Program-made: the position numbers and the translations under genes
Shown: piece after piece, positions 11,829 to 24,805 of the stretch
How the letters are laid out: each line of letters opens with the position of its first letter
Position numbering within the stretch: the first letter of the stretch is position 1
The notes under the pieces: generated by a model
Database searches by the model: none
Told to the model about the DNA's origin: nothing
The model's input: the letters and a program-made list of their open reading frames with translations, nothing else
Source of the DNA: Euptelea pleiosperma
Taxonomy: Eukaryota; Streptophyta; Magnoliopsida; Ranunculales; Eupteleaceae
DNA: 64,000 nt
Reading direction: 5' to 3'
Assembly: GCA_035048495.1 (NCBI GenBank)
Contig: CM068544.1
Coordinates: 11,836,138-11,900,137, forward strand

Positions 11829-13626
11829 CAGAGAAGATAAAGGGGTGTAGTGGACTAACTCTCAGATCGAGTCAGTCAAAGGTTAGGACAGGTCCAACCG
11901 GGCTTCTACTTGAAAAAGTAAGCCTAAGATTTGATAAAAAGTTGCCAAAAGGAGACACTGGAGTAGTGATCCTAAATGATGCAAACCAAGCACAGATAAT
12001 CCTATTCTAAACAATGAGGATATATTTTAGGAATTATCTTGTTAGTTTTGGGGCTAAGGTAGATTATGACAGTGGGCGGACCACTGGTTTATCTTTTAAC
12101 CGCCGGACTAACTGTTTGCACTCATGGGTTCTCACCAGGCTATACTCTTCAGAGCGAATCCTTTAGTACTAACTCTAATTAACAACAAGGCAATCCAAAG
12201 CCTAGACAGACGTGCGGCATAATGGCTGTCTTAAGTACATCCTAGACTAACCGGATTGGTCAAGTATTTAAGAAGAGTGTTCCCTTGGGTTAAGCTAGGG
12301 TTGGTGCGTGCTCCTAGTCCATACGCAACTAGCCGCCGAATAGTCCAAGATGCCACGTCGAGCTCAGTGTACTTGAGTAGCAGAGACTTATGGGTTTGTT
12401 AGACAACAGGGACCCGCGCTCGTGGTCTTATTTCGATTGGATGTTAAGTGGGTTCGCTTTGTGTGGATTTTTCCTCGAACACTGGGCTAGTTGGCTCTAC
12501 TTCTTGATCCTTTTTAATTAAATGGAGCCTTGGGATCACATCAGTTGGAATGATGAGGTGGATGATGAAATCCCTCCAGTTTCAATTTTGGAGCTGAGTT
12601 TGCTCTTTGAGAGTTGATTGATTAACGGTCACGCTACGCAAGTCGAATAATATGTATGCGAAAGCAAATAGACAAGCGGCAATGATTCACCTAATAACAC
12701 TGTATCGCACTCAAGGCGAGGATAGAGACTTACCTCCCATGGGCCACGCCACGGGGTCGCCTCCGTGGAATAGGGAGGGGTATCCTAATGGGCTTGGGCC
12801 CGACTCCACTTCTTTGAGATTTTGCTCTCTACCCACACTGGATCGTGTTCCTACAGAAAAGTTAGATCACACGGTCGAGGTATTCGAGATTCTATTTGGA
12901 AGATCCTTGCCTTTTTAGGGTTCACAGAACAAGCACTGGATTTAGACAAGTTTTTGAATTATTTTCCAAATTCGAGATGGGGTAAAATTTAGGAATTCCC
13001 AGATTGGAAAGTACCTAGATTGGAAAGTTTCCCAAACTGTGGAGATCTTCCAAGAATGATTTGATTGCAAGATTCCTTATAATTTTGGGAAATTTTCCAA
13101 AATTGAAATTCTGCTAGATTTGGGGTGTTTCCTTTTGCAGACTTTTCCAAATTTGGAAGATTTCTAAAGATAGAAATTCTTCTAAAGAGGAAACTTCTAA
13201 GAGGGGAAACCCTAATTAAGCAAAGTTTCAAGATTTTGGAATCTTTCCAAAAATTACAAATCCTTGATTGGTGATTTCTAAAAATCTGCAGAATATAAAA
13301 CCCTAATTTTTTTGAATTTTTATTTTTTTTATTTTTTTGGTATTTTGCACTTAATCTAGGGTTTCTAAAAAACCATAGAACAAGATCTAGCAGTTATTTG
13401 GAAAGCAGTAAAATTCCTAAATTATTACAACTTTGCACTTGGCCTTCCGAGGCATTAAAAATAGTAATTTAAAAGACTGCTAAAAATCACTAAAAACAAA
13501 AAGTAGAAAGTTTCCTGAAAAGGTCGGGCTGTCCAAATTGTGCAGCTTTCCACTTTAGCAACTTTCTAATTCCGTCTTTATGTCCTTTTTCGCACTCCTT
13601 AACACCCGAGCGGCAGCGGCACCATT
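11829..13626 (-). mobile_element. N1: leader between primer site and Gag-like ORF
   Basis: A long untranslated leader, collinear with N2 45978-47754 and P2 59966-61774. It contains a conserved GC-rich hairpin and a GGAG/GTAAGT donor-like site (minus strand, about 12729-12738). Next to the LTR is the primer-binding site, read on the minus strand as TGGTGCCGCTGCCG (about 13611-13624), one change from the tRNA-Asp-type TGGCGCC core. Short ORFs here (12652-12918, 12989-13231) have counterparts only as DNA repeats in the other leaders and are not credible genes. Confidence 0.75.
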
Positions 13627-15642
13627 TGAAAATAGGGTTTTTTCGCGTCGTTGGTTACGGAAACCCTAGAATCAGCAAGATTTGTAATTATCCGAGACTT
13701 TCAACCTGTAAAATAATCAATTTTTGCACAGTGGCTCGTGTCGGATGTCGATCCGCATTCGGGGTTAGTTCGCACGATTCATGAACATGAAATAACGGAT
13801 TTATCTCAGAAATTATGGTGGGGTGAGAATGGTGAAGTGATTTAAAACATGCTTAGTGATTTTTAGAGTGAGAAATTATCGAAACTACAAACTAAATCAA
13901 TAAACATGAAAGAAGATTGAGAAAGAGCAAACATGTTTTTTTTTTTTTTTTTTTTTAAAGAAATTCTTTTATTAATTGAAATAAACCTTACATTTCTTGA
14001 ATAAAATAAAATAAAATCTAATTACTAAAAATTAACTAGAGAGAGATTGAAACTAAGAGAGAGAAAGTCCAAACAGAAGGAGAGAGAAACATGGAGAGTT
14101 AGAGAGAAAAAGTAAGATCTAGAGAAAGAAAAAAAATTAAACCCTAGAGAGAGAAAAGGAGGTTAGAGAGAGAAATAACTAAAGAGATGGAAAGTGAGAA
14201 GAGAGAAAAAGATGATAGAACTACCTTTGGATATACCGAGGATGAGTGGTTGAGATCAACCCTTGGTCAACCATCAAGAACTTATCGGATGAAGATGGAT
14301 GCGTGAAAGGAGTTGCTGATATGCGTGAGACACCTTGTGGAGATACCGGTTGCAGGTTTGCTGACCGTAATGGCCAGCAAACAACTAATGGCATGTGCAT
14401 TGAGGGGGTGTTTCAGCTTGGTGTAAATGAGGAGTAGCGACTCGTTGTTGCCCTAGAGTGGATCCAGCAACTTGAGGTGAAACACTGATGGTGGCTGAAC
14501 CACCTCTTCTCTTCTTATTCCCTTCTTTCTTTGCTGTCTCTTTTTTTTTCTTTTTCTTTTTTTGGTTCTTGAGGAGAAAATAGAAGGGCAGTGCAGCAAG
14601 GGAAGAAGGCGCACAACAGGTTCAAGAGATGGAGGGGCACTAGGAGGGTTGCTGGCTATGGTGGGCGCAGGTTGAAGAGGAGCAAGTGGGTGGAAGAGGG
14701 GCAGCAAGTTGTTGTTTGCTGTGGTTCCGGTGGTGCATGCCGTATGGAGGTGGCTGCAACCAAGAAGAGGACGGTGGTGCCTTGAAGAGGAGAACTTTGT
14801 GGTGCAATGGATCTGTTGCTACTTGGTGAGGCAGCAACGGTGAACTCTAATGGAGATGCAAGTGAGCTTCACGGTGATTGTGGCTGCTTGGTTCAGTGAT
14901 GAGAAAGTTGCTGATCTGCAACTTTAGTTAGGAAGATAGTGTGATGCAGCAATGTCGCCAAGAAGATTTTCGACGACTGGACTTGCAGGTTTGGATGGGA
15001 GAAGCACAGAGATAATGGCGGGGTAGTCCAGCAACAAGGAGATGGAAGCTATGGCTTCCTCTCCTCCTTTCTTCTTCTCTTCTCTTTATCTTTTTTTTTC
15101 TGGTTCTTCTTTTAGAGCAAGTGAAGACGGCTGGGAAGTTTTTGGAGAGGGAAGAGAATGGGAAAGACAAAGAAGAAGAAGAAGGAAGAGTTGATGTGCG
15201 GTAAGGTGAGGAGGTGTTATTCGCTCAAAAGTGCTTATTTTAAGCAATTATCCTTTTAGCGTTATTGCATTCTCCTACGTAAAATACTCTATTTACCTAC
15301 TTTTCTACGTAAGAGTCTCTTCTGTTGTGTAGAACACACTTTTCTGGACGAATTGGTATATTTGCATGCATTAAACACATTTTCGGAAGTTTAGATATAA
15401 AGCCGTTCTGATTAAGTCTCATTACGCGCTTCTTTTATCGCAGGAAACCCGATTGGAGAATTTTAAGGATTATGGGCCCACAACTGACTGCCAGAGCCTT
15501 TGATCAAAGCATAAAGAGCCAATGGACTTAGACAAGAAGAAGTAGGCTGAAGACAGGAAGAGCCAGAGAATCGAAAAAGCCTGAGAGAAAATCAAGAGAA
15601 AAGAAGAGACTAAGGACATTAAAGCTTATCAACTAACATAAG

Positions 15643-15716
15643 ATGAGGACTCACTCAGTTGGTAAAGCATGCAGAAGACCAAGTCAAAGACCAGGGTTCA
15701 AGACCCTCTATTAGCA
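15643..15716 (+). other. tRNA-like module inside the S4 LTR
   Basis: An A-box-like TCACTCAGTTGG (15651-15662) is followed 32 bases later by a B-box-like GGTTCAAGACC (15695-15705). The latter sits in a perfect T-arm: AGGG, loop TTCAAGA (7 nt), CCCT. A T-rich stretch follows at about 15718-15741. It lacks a recognisable acceptor stem and 3' end for a functional tRNA. It could be a fossil tRNA-derived SINE or an internal RNA polymerase III promoter captured by the LTR. Confidence 0.6.
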
Positions 15717-17407
15717 TTTCTCCTTTATTTTTTGTAAAATTTTCTCTCTCCTCTCTCTAAAACCCTGAGTTCCACATCTTATGGTCATCCTTCGCTCACC
15801 ATGTGCCCTCATCATCATCATCTGAGCCATACGATCATCTGTCCGACCGTCGGATAATTCAGATTATCTGCCCAATCATGCGCTCACCATCCGATCGCCA
15901 CTAGATCTCCATCATCTCCATTCATATCCATTAGATTCTCCTAACCATCCGATCTTCTCCTCCCTCACCGTCACCCCATCCCATGACTTACCTCAGTCAA
16001 TCATCACCATCCATTCCTCATCATTCGACAATTGCCACATGATCTCCTTCTCATCCAATGGCCAACAGATTGCGGCTCTATAGATGGCAATAGGGAAAAT
16101 GATTTCTCAAACATCTTCTTTTGAAAATGGAAAATATCTTTTGGTTAAATTGTTCTTTTATGGTAAGAGAAAATTGGAAAGAAAAGATTATGAATGCCTT
16201 TTAGAAAACCTTGATTTTTTAGAAAGCATAACTAATACGAACATAGGTTTTAAACTAGAAAGGGCATGTGTTGTTTTCAATATAGAAGGAAAATCTTTTT
16301 GGAATGCCAATAGGGTTGGAGGGATTGGATAGCATTAGAGAAAAAAGAAAGGAAAGAGAGAAGAGTGTTTTGGGGCCATTAGATTTGATCATATTAGAGA
16401 GAATGGCTTGGGAAAGATGGGGAGAGGTATAAAAACTAAAACCCAAGCCGTTCTCACTCGCTCTCTCCCATGTTCTTGAGTTTCAAAACCCAGCCATCAC
16501 CCCTCTCCATTCAACCACGTTCCTATCCAAACCCTTGCCTTCTATAGTCGTTTCCATCATTAGCAACTCCCCAAAAAAAAAAAACCGTCACCTCTCCTTT
16601 GGCCCATTCTTCATCCTCTCTTCACCGTCCTCACCCTAAAAAAAACCAGAAAAACAAAAACAAAAAAAAACAAGGAGAAGAAAAGGAGAAATAAGGGAGG
16701 GTCGTCCTCCACTCTTTGCTGCCGCCTCCTTGCTGTTCCTCTTCCCGTTTCTGCCATTGGTTCTCTCCTTCTCCACCATTGAAACCGGCTGCATGGAGCT
16801 GGTTCTCCACTTCAGTCACCAATGATCCTCCCAATACTTGTTCGCCCCTGACAAAAACCCAAGTCGTCTCTGCCTCTTCCTCCAAATTCTCTCCCAAAAA
16901 TAAACAAAAAAAAAAAAGAAAAAAAAAAGAAGAAAAAGAAGAGAAGAAGAAGAGAGGAGGAGGGTCTGAACTTACCTCAGCCGCCTCCACTCCAGCACCG
17001 CCCTGCTCATTCTCCCCTCTCCAACGTTGCTGGTGTTGCAGGCAGCAACACCAAGCAACAATCACAACCGTCCTCTCCTTCACCGGTTTTGTGAACAAAA
17101 CCAGAAAAAAAAAAATAGAAAGAAAAGGGAAGAGAAGAGAGGAAAGGGAGGCGCGACCTCACCTGGTTGGTGCGCCTCCACCAGCTGGAATAACTCCACC
17201 ATTACCTCCTGCCACAGCATCTCCATCCACCGCCTCCACTGCCCTACTGCCAGCACCACCGTTGATCCAACCTCCACACAACCAGCAACCTCCATCTTCT
17301 CTCCACACCGCCTGGAACATCAACGCCAAGGGTGAAATCATCTAGCCGTCACTTCCATAATCTCTCCACTCTTCATCCATCTTCTCTATCTCGTTCTTCA
17401 TCTCTTC

Positions 17408-17408
<1 letters not shown>

Positions 17409-17453
<45 letters not shown>
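17409..17453 (+). repeat. 45-bp A homopolymer in S4
   Basis: An uninterrupted run of 45 A residues lies within the purine/pyrimidine-rich part of the LTR. It may be slippage expansion; its exact length is likely to vary between sequencing reads. Confidence 0.9.
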
Positions 17454-17455
<2 letters not shown>

Positions 17456-19402
17456 AAAGAAGATAAGAAGAAATATAAAAAAAGGAGGAAGGAACGGTGC
17501 CTCCATTCACCAAAAGCATAACCGTGCTCCTCCATCACCTTCAGCTTCATAGCCTCATTCATCTCCCTCTCCAGCCCGTCAGCCCTGTGAAAAGAGCGGT
17601 GTTCTTCGCCGCTGTGTGCACCATCACCACCGTCCAGCCGCTCTCTCCTTTGGCCGATCCTAATCACTTTAGGTAAGTGTTCATGAGTTTTTCTCTCTCT
17701 AGACCTTTCTCTCACTTTCTCTCTCTCCTCTATAGACTCTCTCTCTCTCTCTAGTTTTCTCTCTCTATGTTTCATGCTTTTTAGGTTTGTTTTAATTATT
17801 TTTTTTGTGAATGTAAACGGTTTATTTGGATTCAATAAAATAAGTTTTCTTATGAGTGCTTGTTCGTGATAATTTTTTATGAATAACAATTTTGACTTTA
17901 TTTGTTTATTAAGCTCTTTTATTAATAATCGATCTCTGAAATTAAAATAAAAAAATCATGTTTTAAACTTCGATCCACCCCTCTCATCCTTCCATCGAGT
18001 TCTTTAGCATGCTCCGTCATTTTATGATTCTTATTCGCGCTAATCCGACTAATCCCGAGTGCGGATCGACATCCGACACGAAATCCCTATACAAATCTGT
18101 CAATTTTGCAGGATAATCGGATACAAATTACAAATCTTGTTGATTCTAGGGTTTCTGTAACCAACGACGCGGAAAAACCCTACTTTCAGGAGGCAGAAGA
18201 AGAAGAAGCAGAAGAAGAAGGAGGAAGGACGGCCGGAGTTGCAGGGCTGCAACTCAGGCGAAGATGGACGAGGAAGAAGAAGAAGAAAAGAAGAAGAAAA
18301 AGAAAAGAAGAAGAAGAAGAAGAAGAAGGGGGGGAGGAGAAGGGAGAACGTGGGGGACTGATAGGGGGAGATAGGGAAAGGGATTGAAGGGGGATTAGGG
18401 ATCCAAAGAACCCTTCTCCTTCCCCTTTTAAAGATCCCTAATTTCCATTAATGGAAATTAGGGAATTTTTGAAATAAAACCCTACTTTTCTTTGGGGAAT
18501 TTCCCCATTTAGTTGACCCCCCATTTTTTAAAATTTAATTGAAATTATTTTAAAATTCACGGGATCCACTAACTGGTCGGACAGCGGGTCGATGATGATG
18601 GGCCCGGCTACTGGCCCACATGGATTGATGATGTCCATCGTCTCACAAGATGATGTGACAGACAATCTGATGGTGATTGGATGGATGGTGACTTGATTGG
18701 GACCCAGATTGGTAGATCGACGGATCTAGAGAGATCCAACGGTCCGATAGCTAAGGGAGATGAGACAGAGCCAATGGGCAGGAGTTCTGGGGTTAGGTCA
18801 GTAGATTTGAGGACTGAGAGATGAAGAGAGAGAGAATAAGGAGAGATTAGAGAGAAAATATCAAAAAATAGAGATAAAAGTATTGGCAGAGGGTCTGGAA
18901 CCCTGGTCTTCACTGTGACCATCCTCATGCTTCTCTAGTAGAGTAGACTATCATTCTTTGCTGACTCATGTGGCTTTAAACGCTTTGGTCCGTCTCTTGG
19001 TCATTAGCTCTCTTGCTCTTTTCGTTCTTTGGGCCAGCTTTTTGGTCCTCTAATTCAGCCCATATTTGGCCCATATCTTCTAATCATAGCATGTGGGCTC
19101 TTTAAGCTTTGATAATGGGCTTTCCTGATCGATGTGGGCTCGCAAGTCTCGAGAATTATCCCATCGGGGTTTCTTACGACAGAAGAAGCGCGTAATGAGA
19201 CTCTATCGGAATGACTTCATGTCTAGACTTCCGAAAATGTGTTTAATGCATGCAAATATACCATTTCATCCAGAAAACTGTGTTCTACGCAACAAAAGAG
19301 ACTCTTACGTAGAAAATAGATAAATAGAGCATTTTAATGTAGGAGAGTGTGAAAACGCTTAGAAGATAACAGTGGAAAATACGCACTTTTAAGCGAATAT
19401 CA

Positions 19403-21713
19403 CATGCCAAAATCAATTTTTATTCTTCAAACAAAATAAAGTCTACAATGCCTGAATCCCATTACTGAAGCAAATAAAAACAAATTAATCTAGAAAGCAT
19501 GAGTAAAAGGGAGACTAGAGAGAGAAAATTAAAAATTCTAGAGAGAGAGAGACTGATTTAGAGAGAGAAAGTTGAGATCCTATCGGGGAGATCCTACCGG
19601 AGGGTGGCCAAGGATGAGAATGGCGGCTGCTGATTAGTGGAAGAGCCTATGAGGGCACCATTAGGTGTTTGCTCAAGGGATGAAGGGTGTGGTGATATGG
19701 TTGACCGGCCTTGGTCAAACCTGTATGGAAGCGCTTGGAGAGTTGGTTGGAGAGGAGCACGTTGAAGAAGGAGCTAATGGTGCTTGCTGCACGTTGTGGA
19801 GTGGTTCGCCCAAGAGAACCCAATAAATAAAGGCCTGCAAAGATGTTGTAGGCCGTGAAAATGTTGAAAATGTCAGGCATTTAGAGGCTGTGGTGATGGA
19901 GGACCAGCGACTCGAGACCACCGGTGTTGATGACGGACATGCTTGAGAGGACGGTGGTGCTCCAGTCCAAGGGAGAGAGCAGCGGCTCTCTCAGTTTCTT
20001 CTTCTCATTTCTCCTGTCCTTTTTTTTTTTGAGAAACTGGGCTGAGGGAGACGGTCTTGAGAGATGGTGGCTGTTGGAAGAACAGCCACCGTAAAGGGTA
20101 AGGGAAGGTGGATGCGACTTCTTATTGAAGGGGGCAGCGTTGATTGGGTTTTGGAGAGGGGATAGGAGAGGTTAACGGCTGGAGCAGAAACAGTGGTGAT
20201 GGGCGGTGAGGTGGTCGGCTGCAACCCAGCAATGGAGAAGGGAGGCAATAGCAACTGAAGGTGGCAGTTTGTGGAGGAGGTTGGGCGGTGGAGCTGCACC
20301 AGTCCACCGTTCCTCCTCTTCTGCAACCCAGCAATGGAGAAGGAAAGGAAAGAGAGATAACCGTGGATGGAAGAGGTCATGAGCGTGGTAGCCAGCAAGA
20401 TGGGATGGAGTTCTTGGCGGCCGGAGTTGCAGTCTGCAACTCCAGCGAGAGAAGAGGAGGAGCTGTGCTACTGCACGCAGCAGCAGCAAGAAGATGATGG
20501 AAAGAAGGAGAAGAAGAGGAAGACAAAGAAGAAGAGGAGAAGGGGCAGAAGGAGAGGAGGAACGTGCAGGTGATGGTGCGCAGGCGTGCTTGACAGACCT
20601 GCAACTCCGGTGGGGGCGTGGAGAAGATGAAGAGGAAGGTGAAAACCAAGCAGAGAAGAAGGGGCAGAAGAGGAGAAGAAGGATGGGGGAAGGATGGGAG
20701 GAAAAGAGGAAGAGATGGGAGAGGGATTAGGGTTCCAACGAACCCTTCTCTTCCCCTTAAAAAGCTTCCCTATTTCCTTTAATGGAAATAGGGGATTTTT
20801 CAAAAATAAAAAATAAGAAAAATATATATATATTTTTTTTAAGTAAAACCCTACTTTTCTTTGGGGAATTTCTCTATTTAGTGGACCCCCCCTTTTTTTT
20901 AAATTTAATTGAAATTATTTTGAAATTCACGGGGTCCACTAAATGGTCGGACAGCGGGTCGATGATGATGGGCCCGGCTACTGGCCCACATGAATTGATG
21001 ATGTCCATCGTCTCACAAGATGATGTGACAAACAATCTAATTGTCAGACTGAAGATGACTTGATCAGGATCCAGATTGGCAGGTCGACGGATTTAGAGAG
21101 ATCTGACGGTCTGATGGACGATCCAACGGTCCAATGGAAGATCCAATGGTCTGATAGCTTATGGAGATGGGCCAGAGCCAACGGGCAGGAGTTTTGGGGT
21201 TAGGTCAGTAGATCCGAGGACCGAGAGATGAAGAGAGATAGAATAAGGAGAGATGAGATAAAAAATTAAGGGGAGGAGAGAGAAAATATCAAAAAATGGA
21301 GATAAAAGTATTGGCAGAGGGTCTGGAACCCTGGTCTTCACTGTGACCATCCTCACACTTCTCCAGTAGAGTAGACCATCATTCCTTGCTGACTCATGTG
21401 GCTTTAAACGCTTTGGTCCGTCTCTTGGTCATTGGCTCTCCTGCTCTCTTCGTCCTTTGGGCCAGCTTTTTGGTCTTCTTATTCAGCCCATATCTTCTAG
21501 TCATAGCCTGTGGCTCATCAAGCTTTGATATTAGGCTTCTGTGGTTGATCGTGGGACCCGCAAGTCTCGAGAATAGCCCGATCGAGTTTTCTGCAAGAGA
21601 AAAGCACGTAATGAGACTTGATCATAACGTCTTTATACCTAGACTTCCAAAAATGTGTTTAATGCATGCAAATATACCATTTCATCCAGAAAAGTGTGTT
21701 CTACGCAATGAAA
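19403..21713 (-). mobile_element. f2: interior of an Athila-like LTR (minus), host of N1
   Basis: The sequence follows the minus-strand LTR order from the CTCTCTAG-tract region, through two palindrome sites (20421-20445 and a half site near 20598), a promoter-like region near 20750 and the U3 repeats, to the conserved start block. It breaks off at 21713, about 115 bp short of the LTR start. It is truncated on the left by N1, whose other flank is off-window, and on the right by a junction with f3. A tRNA-like module is present on the minus strand near 21320-21380. Frames such as 20172-20803 are antisense or low-complexity and not genes. Confidence 0.75.
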
Positions 21714-22812
21714 AGGGTGGCCGTTGGCCGATCGGCATGATGGTGGACTTTGAGGTTGCTGGTGGTGCCTCTAATAGATGATCGGCAGTAGGTTGCAGGC
21801 GCTTAAGGTGTTCACGGCCTGCTCTCTTGCAGGCCGTAAAAATGGTGGTGCATGGGTTGAAGATGCTGGTGCAGGTGCACTAGTAGGTGGTGTGATAATG
21901 GAAGATGTGATGGCTGCTAAGCATGGGCAAACATGAGGGAGATGATCGGACCATTATAAGGTTGTTGTATGGTGCACCATTCACCTAGATTGGAGATCGC
22001 TAGTGTGAAGGAGATGGGGGTAGTAGTGATGAAGTAGCAGCAAAGGAGAGGGGGCGGTGCACACCAGTCCAAGGAAGAGGAGCCTAACGGCTTCCTCTTC
22101 CTCTTCCGCTTCCTTCTTTTCTTTTTTTTCTGTAATTTTTTTTTAAACGGTGTTGCAGTTTCAAATGGAGTTGCCGTTCAAGGAGGAGCACAAGGGTGCG
22201 TGCTACAGCCTGTTAGGAGAAGAACAGCAGGGTAGGGCGGTGAAGATGCACCAATCCAATGATCTAATGGCTTGCAAGTGCGTGGAGAAGTTGGAGAAGA
22301 GCCACCGGACTGCCTTCTAAACAAGGAGAACTTAAGAGAGATGGAAAGAGATGATGACGTTGGTGAGAGGTGAGAGGTGAGAAGAGATTGGGAAAGTGAG
22401 AGAAAGGATGTGGGATGAGATACCCCAATAAGATTAGGGTTTTCAGCTTTTATTTCCCCCTCCCCCAAAGATCTCTCAAGCCATTCTTTCTTCTCTAAAA
22501 CCATCCATTGATGGTATAGCAATAAATGATGAGATCTCCTAGCCTCAAACGTGCTTTTCTCCTATCCTAGGATTTGCCCAGCCCAAAAAGGAATGAAATC
22601 GTTCATGAGTTCCTTGTTCATCTTCAATAAAGAATTCTTCCTTAAATTCTCTTCACCCTATTGGTATTCAAAAAGCTTTCTTTAAATATTAACTCTTCAT
22701 TCTTTCTTCTTTTTGAATTCTTTTATAAAAAAACAACACATGCCTTTTTGGTTTGAAACCTATGTCCATATTAGGTAATAAAAATCAGGGTTTATTAAAA
22801 AACATAATCTTC

Positions 22813-23779
22813 TGATATTCGCTCAAAAGTGCTTATTTTAAGCAATTATCCTTTTAGCGTTATTGCATTCTCCTACGTAAAATACTCTATTTACCTACTT
22901 TTCTACGTAAGAGTCTCTTCTGTTGCGTAGAACACACTTTTCTGGACGAAATGATATATTTGCATGCATTAAACACATTTTCGGAAGTCTAAATATTAAG
23001 CTGTTCTGATAAAGTCTCATTACGCGCTTCTTCTGTCACAGGAAACCCCGATGGGACGGTTCTCGAGACTTGTGGGCCCAAATCGATCATGAAAGCCCAT
23101 TATCAAAGCTTAACAAGCCCACATGCTATGACTAGAAGATATGGGCCAAATATGGGCTGAATAAGAGGACCAAAAAGCCGGCCCAAAGAACGAAGAGAGT
23201 AGGAGAGCCAATGACCAAGAGACGGACCAAAGCGTTTAAAGCCACATGAGTCAGCAAAGAATGATGGTCGACTCTACTGGAGAAGCGTGAGGATGGTCAT
23301 AGTGAAGACCAGGGTTCCAGACCCTCCGCCAGTGCTTTTTTCCATTTTTTTTGATACTTTTTCTCTCATCTCTTCTTATTCTCTCTCTCTCTTCATCTCT
23401 CGGTCCTCGAATCTACTGACCTAACCCCAGAACTCCTACCCATCGGCTCTATCTCATCTCCCTTAGCTTTCTGACCGTTGGATCTTCCATCGGACCGTTG
23501 GATCTTCAATCGGACCGTTGGATCTCTCTAGATCCGTCGATCTACCAATCTGGGTCCCAATCAAGTCACCATCCATCCGATCGCCTTCAGAATGCCTGTC
23601 ACATCATTTTGTGAGACGATGGACATCATCAGTCCATGTGGGCCAGTAGCCGGGCCCATCATCATCGACCCGCTGTCCGACCAGTTAGTGGACCCCGCGA
23701 ATTTCAAAAATAATTTTAATTAAATGGGAGGTCCACTAATTGGGGAGATTCCCCATAGAAAAGTAGGTTTTTACTTAAA

Positions 23780-23820
<41 letters not shown>

Positions 23821-24805
23821 TCTTATTTTTTTTATTTTTTTATTTTCAAAAATCCCCTATTTCCATTAAAGGAAATAGGGAAGCTTTAAAAGGAGAAGGA
23901 TAGGGGTTCGTTCGAACCCTAATCCCCCCCCTTTCTCTTCCATTCTCTTCCCCTATCAATCCCGCACGGATTCCCTCTTCTTTAGCCCCATTCTCCTCTT
24001 CTCCTTCATCTTCTCTTTCATCTTCTTCACCACTTTTCCACCGGAGTTGCAGCCTGCAACTCCGGCCACCACTGCAACCCCTGCCACCATCTTCCATTAC
24101 CGCACCCTTTTTCCCTTCTCTTCATCTCCATTATTATTTTATTTTTATTTTTTTTTCTTCTCCATTACCGCCCTCACCGGAGTTGCGCCTGCAACTCCGG
24201 CCGTTCGTGCCACACCTGCAGCACTTCTCATCGTCCACGTTTCTATCACAGCCGCTCTCACAATCCATCTCTCCACCACAGTCGCCTCCTCCATCGTCTT
24301 CAGCCATCCACCGGTTGTTGTGGTAAAAAAAAAAACGGTGCTAAAAAGTTTTTTTTAAGATCACCGGAGTTGCAGGTTGCAACTCCGGCAACCTCCATTA
24401 CCGCCTGCCACCTCCTTCTTCAACAACACCATCCACCACCTACAGATGCACCGCTCCCCTCCAAGAAGACGTAGCCAGCAACTGTGCGTGCTCCTCACCA
24501 TGGCTCCCTTGCCGACCATGCAACACTGTTCACCGGTAAGTGTTGATCTTGGCCAACCACTGCTGCTGCACCAAGCCGTTTGATGCTCTATCCAATGGTT
24601 AGTGTGCAATCACTACGATTGATCCCTCAACCGTCCTCTCATCAAGCTGTTGGACTGCAACCCATTCCCACGGATTGGACATCTACCATGTAAGCATCTC
24701 AACCCTTAGTAAACCCTTATCTTCTCCATCCATTTTTTTTCTCTCAAACTTTATCTCTCTTGATTTTTTTTAATTTTCTCTCTCTAAATCTCCTGTTTCT
24801 CTCAC
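22813..24805 (+). mobile_element. f4: Athila-like LTR, 3'-truncated, inserted in f3
   Basis: It begins TGATATTCGCTC at 22813 and follows the LTR through the tRNA-like module (about 23283-23335), 20-bp GGACCGTTGGATC repeats (about 23475-23540), a TA microsatellite and a TTTAAAAGG box (about 23886). Three copies of the CCGGAGTTGCAG palindrome follow (24041-24065, 24177-24200, 24364-24388), then a GGTAAGT donor (24535-24541). It fades out in the pyrimidine tracts near 24805, where f3 resumes. The terminal few hundred bases and the right duplication are missing. Confidence 0.75.
23788..23817 (+). repeat. (TA)n microsatellite in f4
   Basis: About 14 TA units lie in the AT-rich stretch upstream of the LTR promoter-like box. 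Related LTRs (f2, N2) have only short ATATAT there, so it expanded in this copy. Confidence 0.85.

Larger units (their letters stand above)
15215..18188 (+). mobile_element. S4: complete solo Athila-like LTR, TSD GGAGG
   Basis: This 2974-bp LTR starts TGTTATTCGC (one change from TGATATTCGC) at 15215 and ends CCTACTTTCA at 18188. Perfect GGAGG duplications lie at 15210-15214 and 18189-18193, and there is no internal sequence. It belongs to a subtype with a well-preserved tRNA-like module (15643-15716) and a different U3. It carries a 45-base A-run at 17409-17453, the GGTAAGT donor at 17672-17678 and CTCTCTCTAG tracts after it. The 209-codon frame at 16716-17345 is low-complexity Pro/Ser/Lys LTR sequence, not a gene. 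Confidence 0.93.
13627..19402 (-). mobile_element. N1: 5' LTR (minus), split by solo LTR S4
   Basis: It begins TGAAAATAGGG at 13627 next to the primer site and ends GCGAATATCA at 19402. Net length without S4 and one duplication is about 2.8 kb. The next five bases (CATGC) are the predicted right target duplication of N1, and the sequence beyond is another LTR of the same family (f2). The LTR carries the palindrome at 18233-18258 and the tRNA-like module on the minus strand near 18885-18960. It also contains promoter-like TTTAAAAGG (complement near 18429). Its LTR partner is outside the window to the left. Confidence 0.85.

Noticed and set aside
16716..17345. 209-codon ORF rich in Pro, Ser and Thr
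   Set aside because: It lies entirely in the transcribed part of solo LTR S4 and spans purine runs. No domain is visible and homologous LTRs do not keep the frame.
22813..24805. f4 as a full solo LTR
   Set aside because: The start is clear, but I could not find the TTTCA end or a second TCTTC flank; the copy is 3'-truncated.
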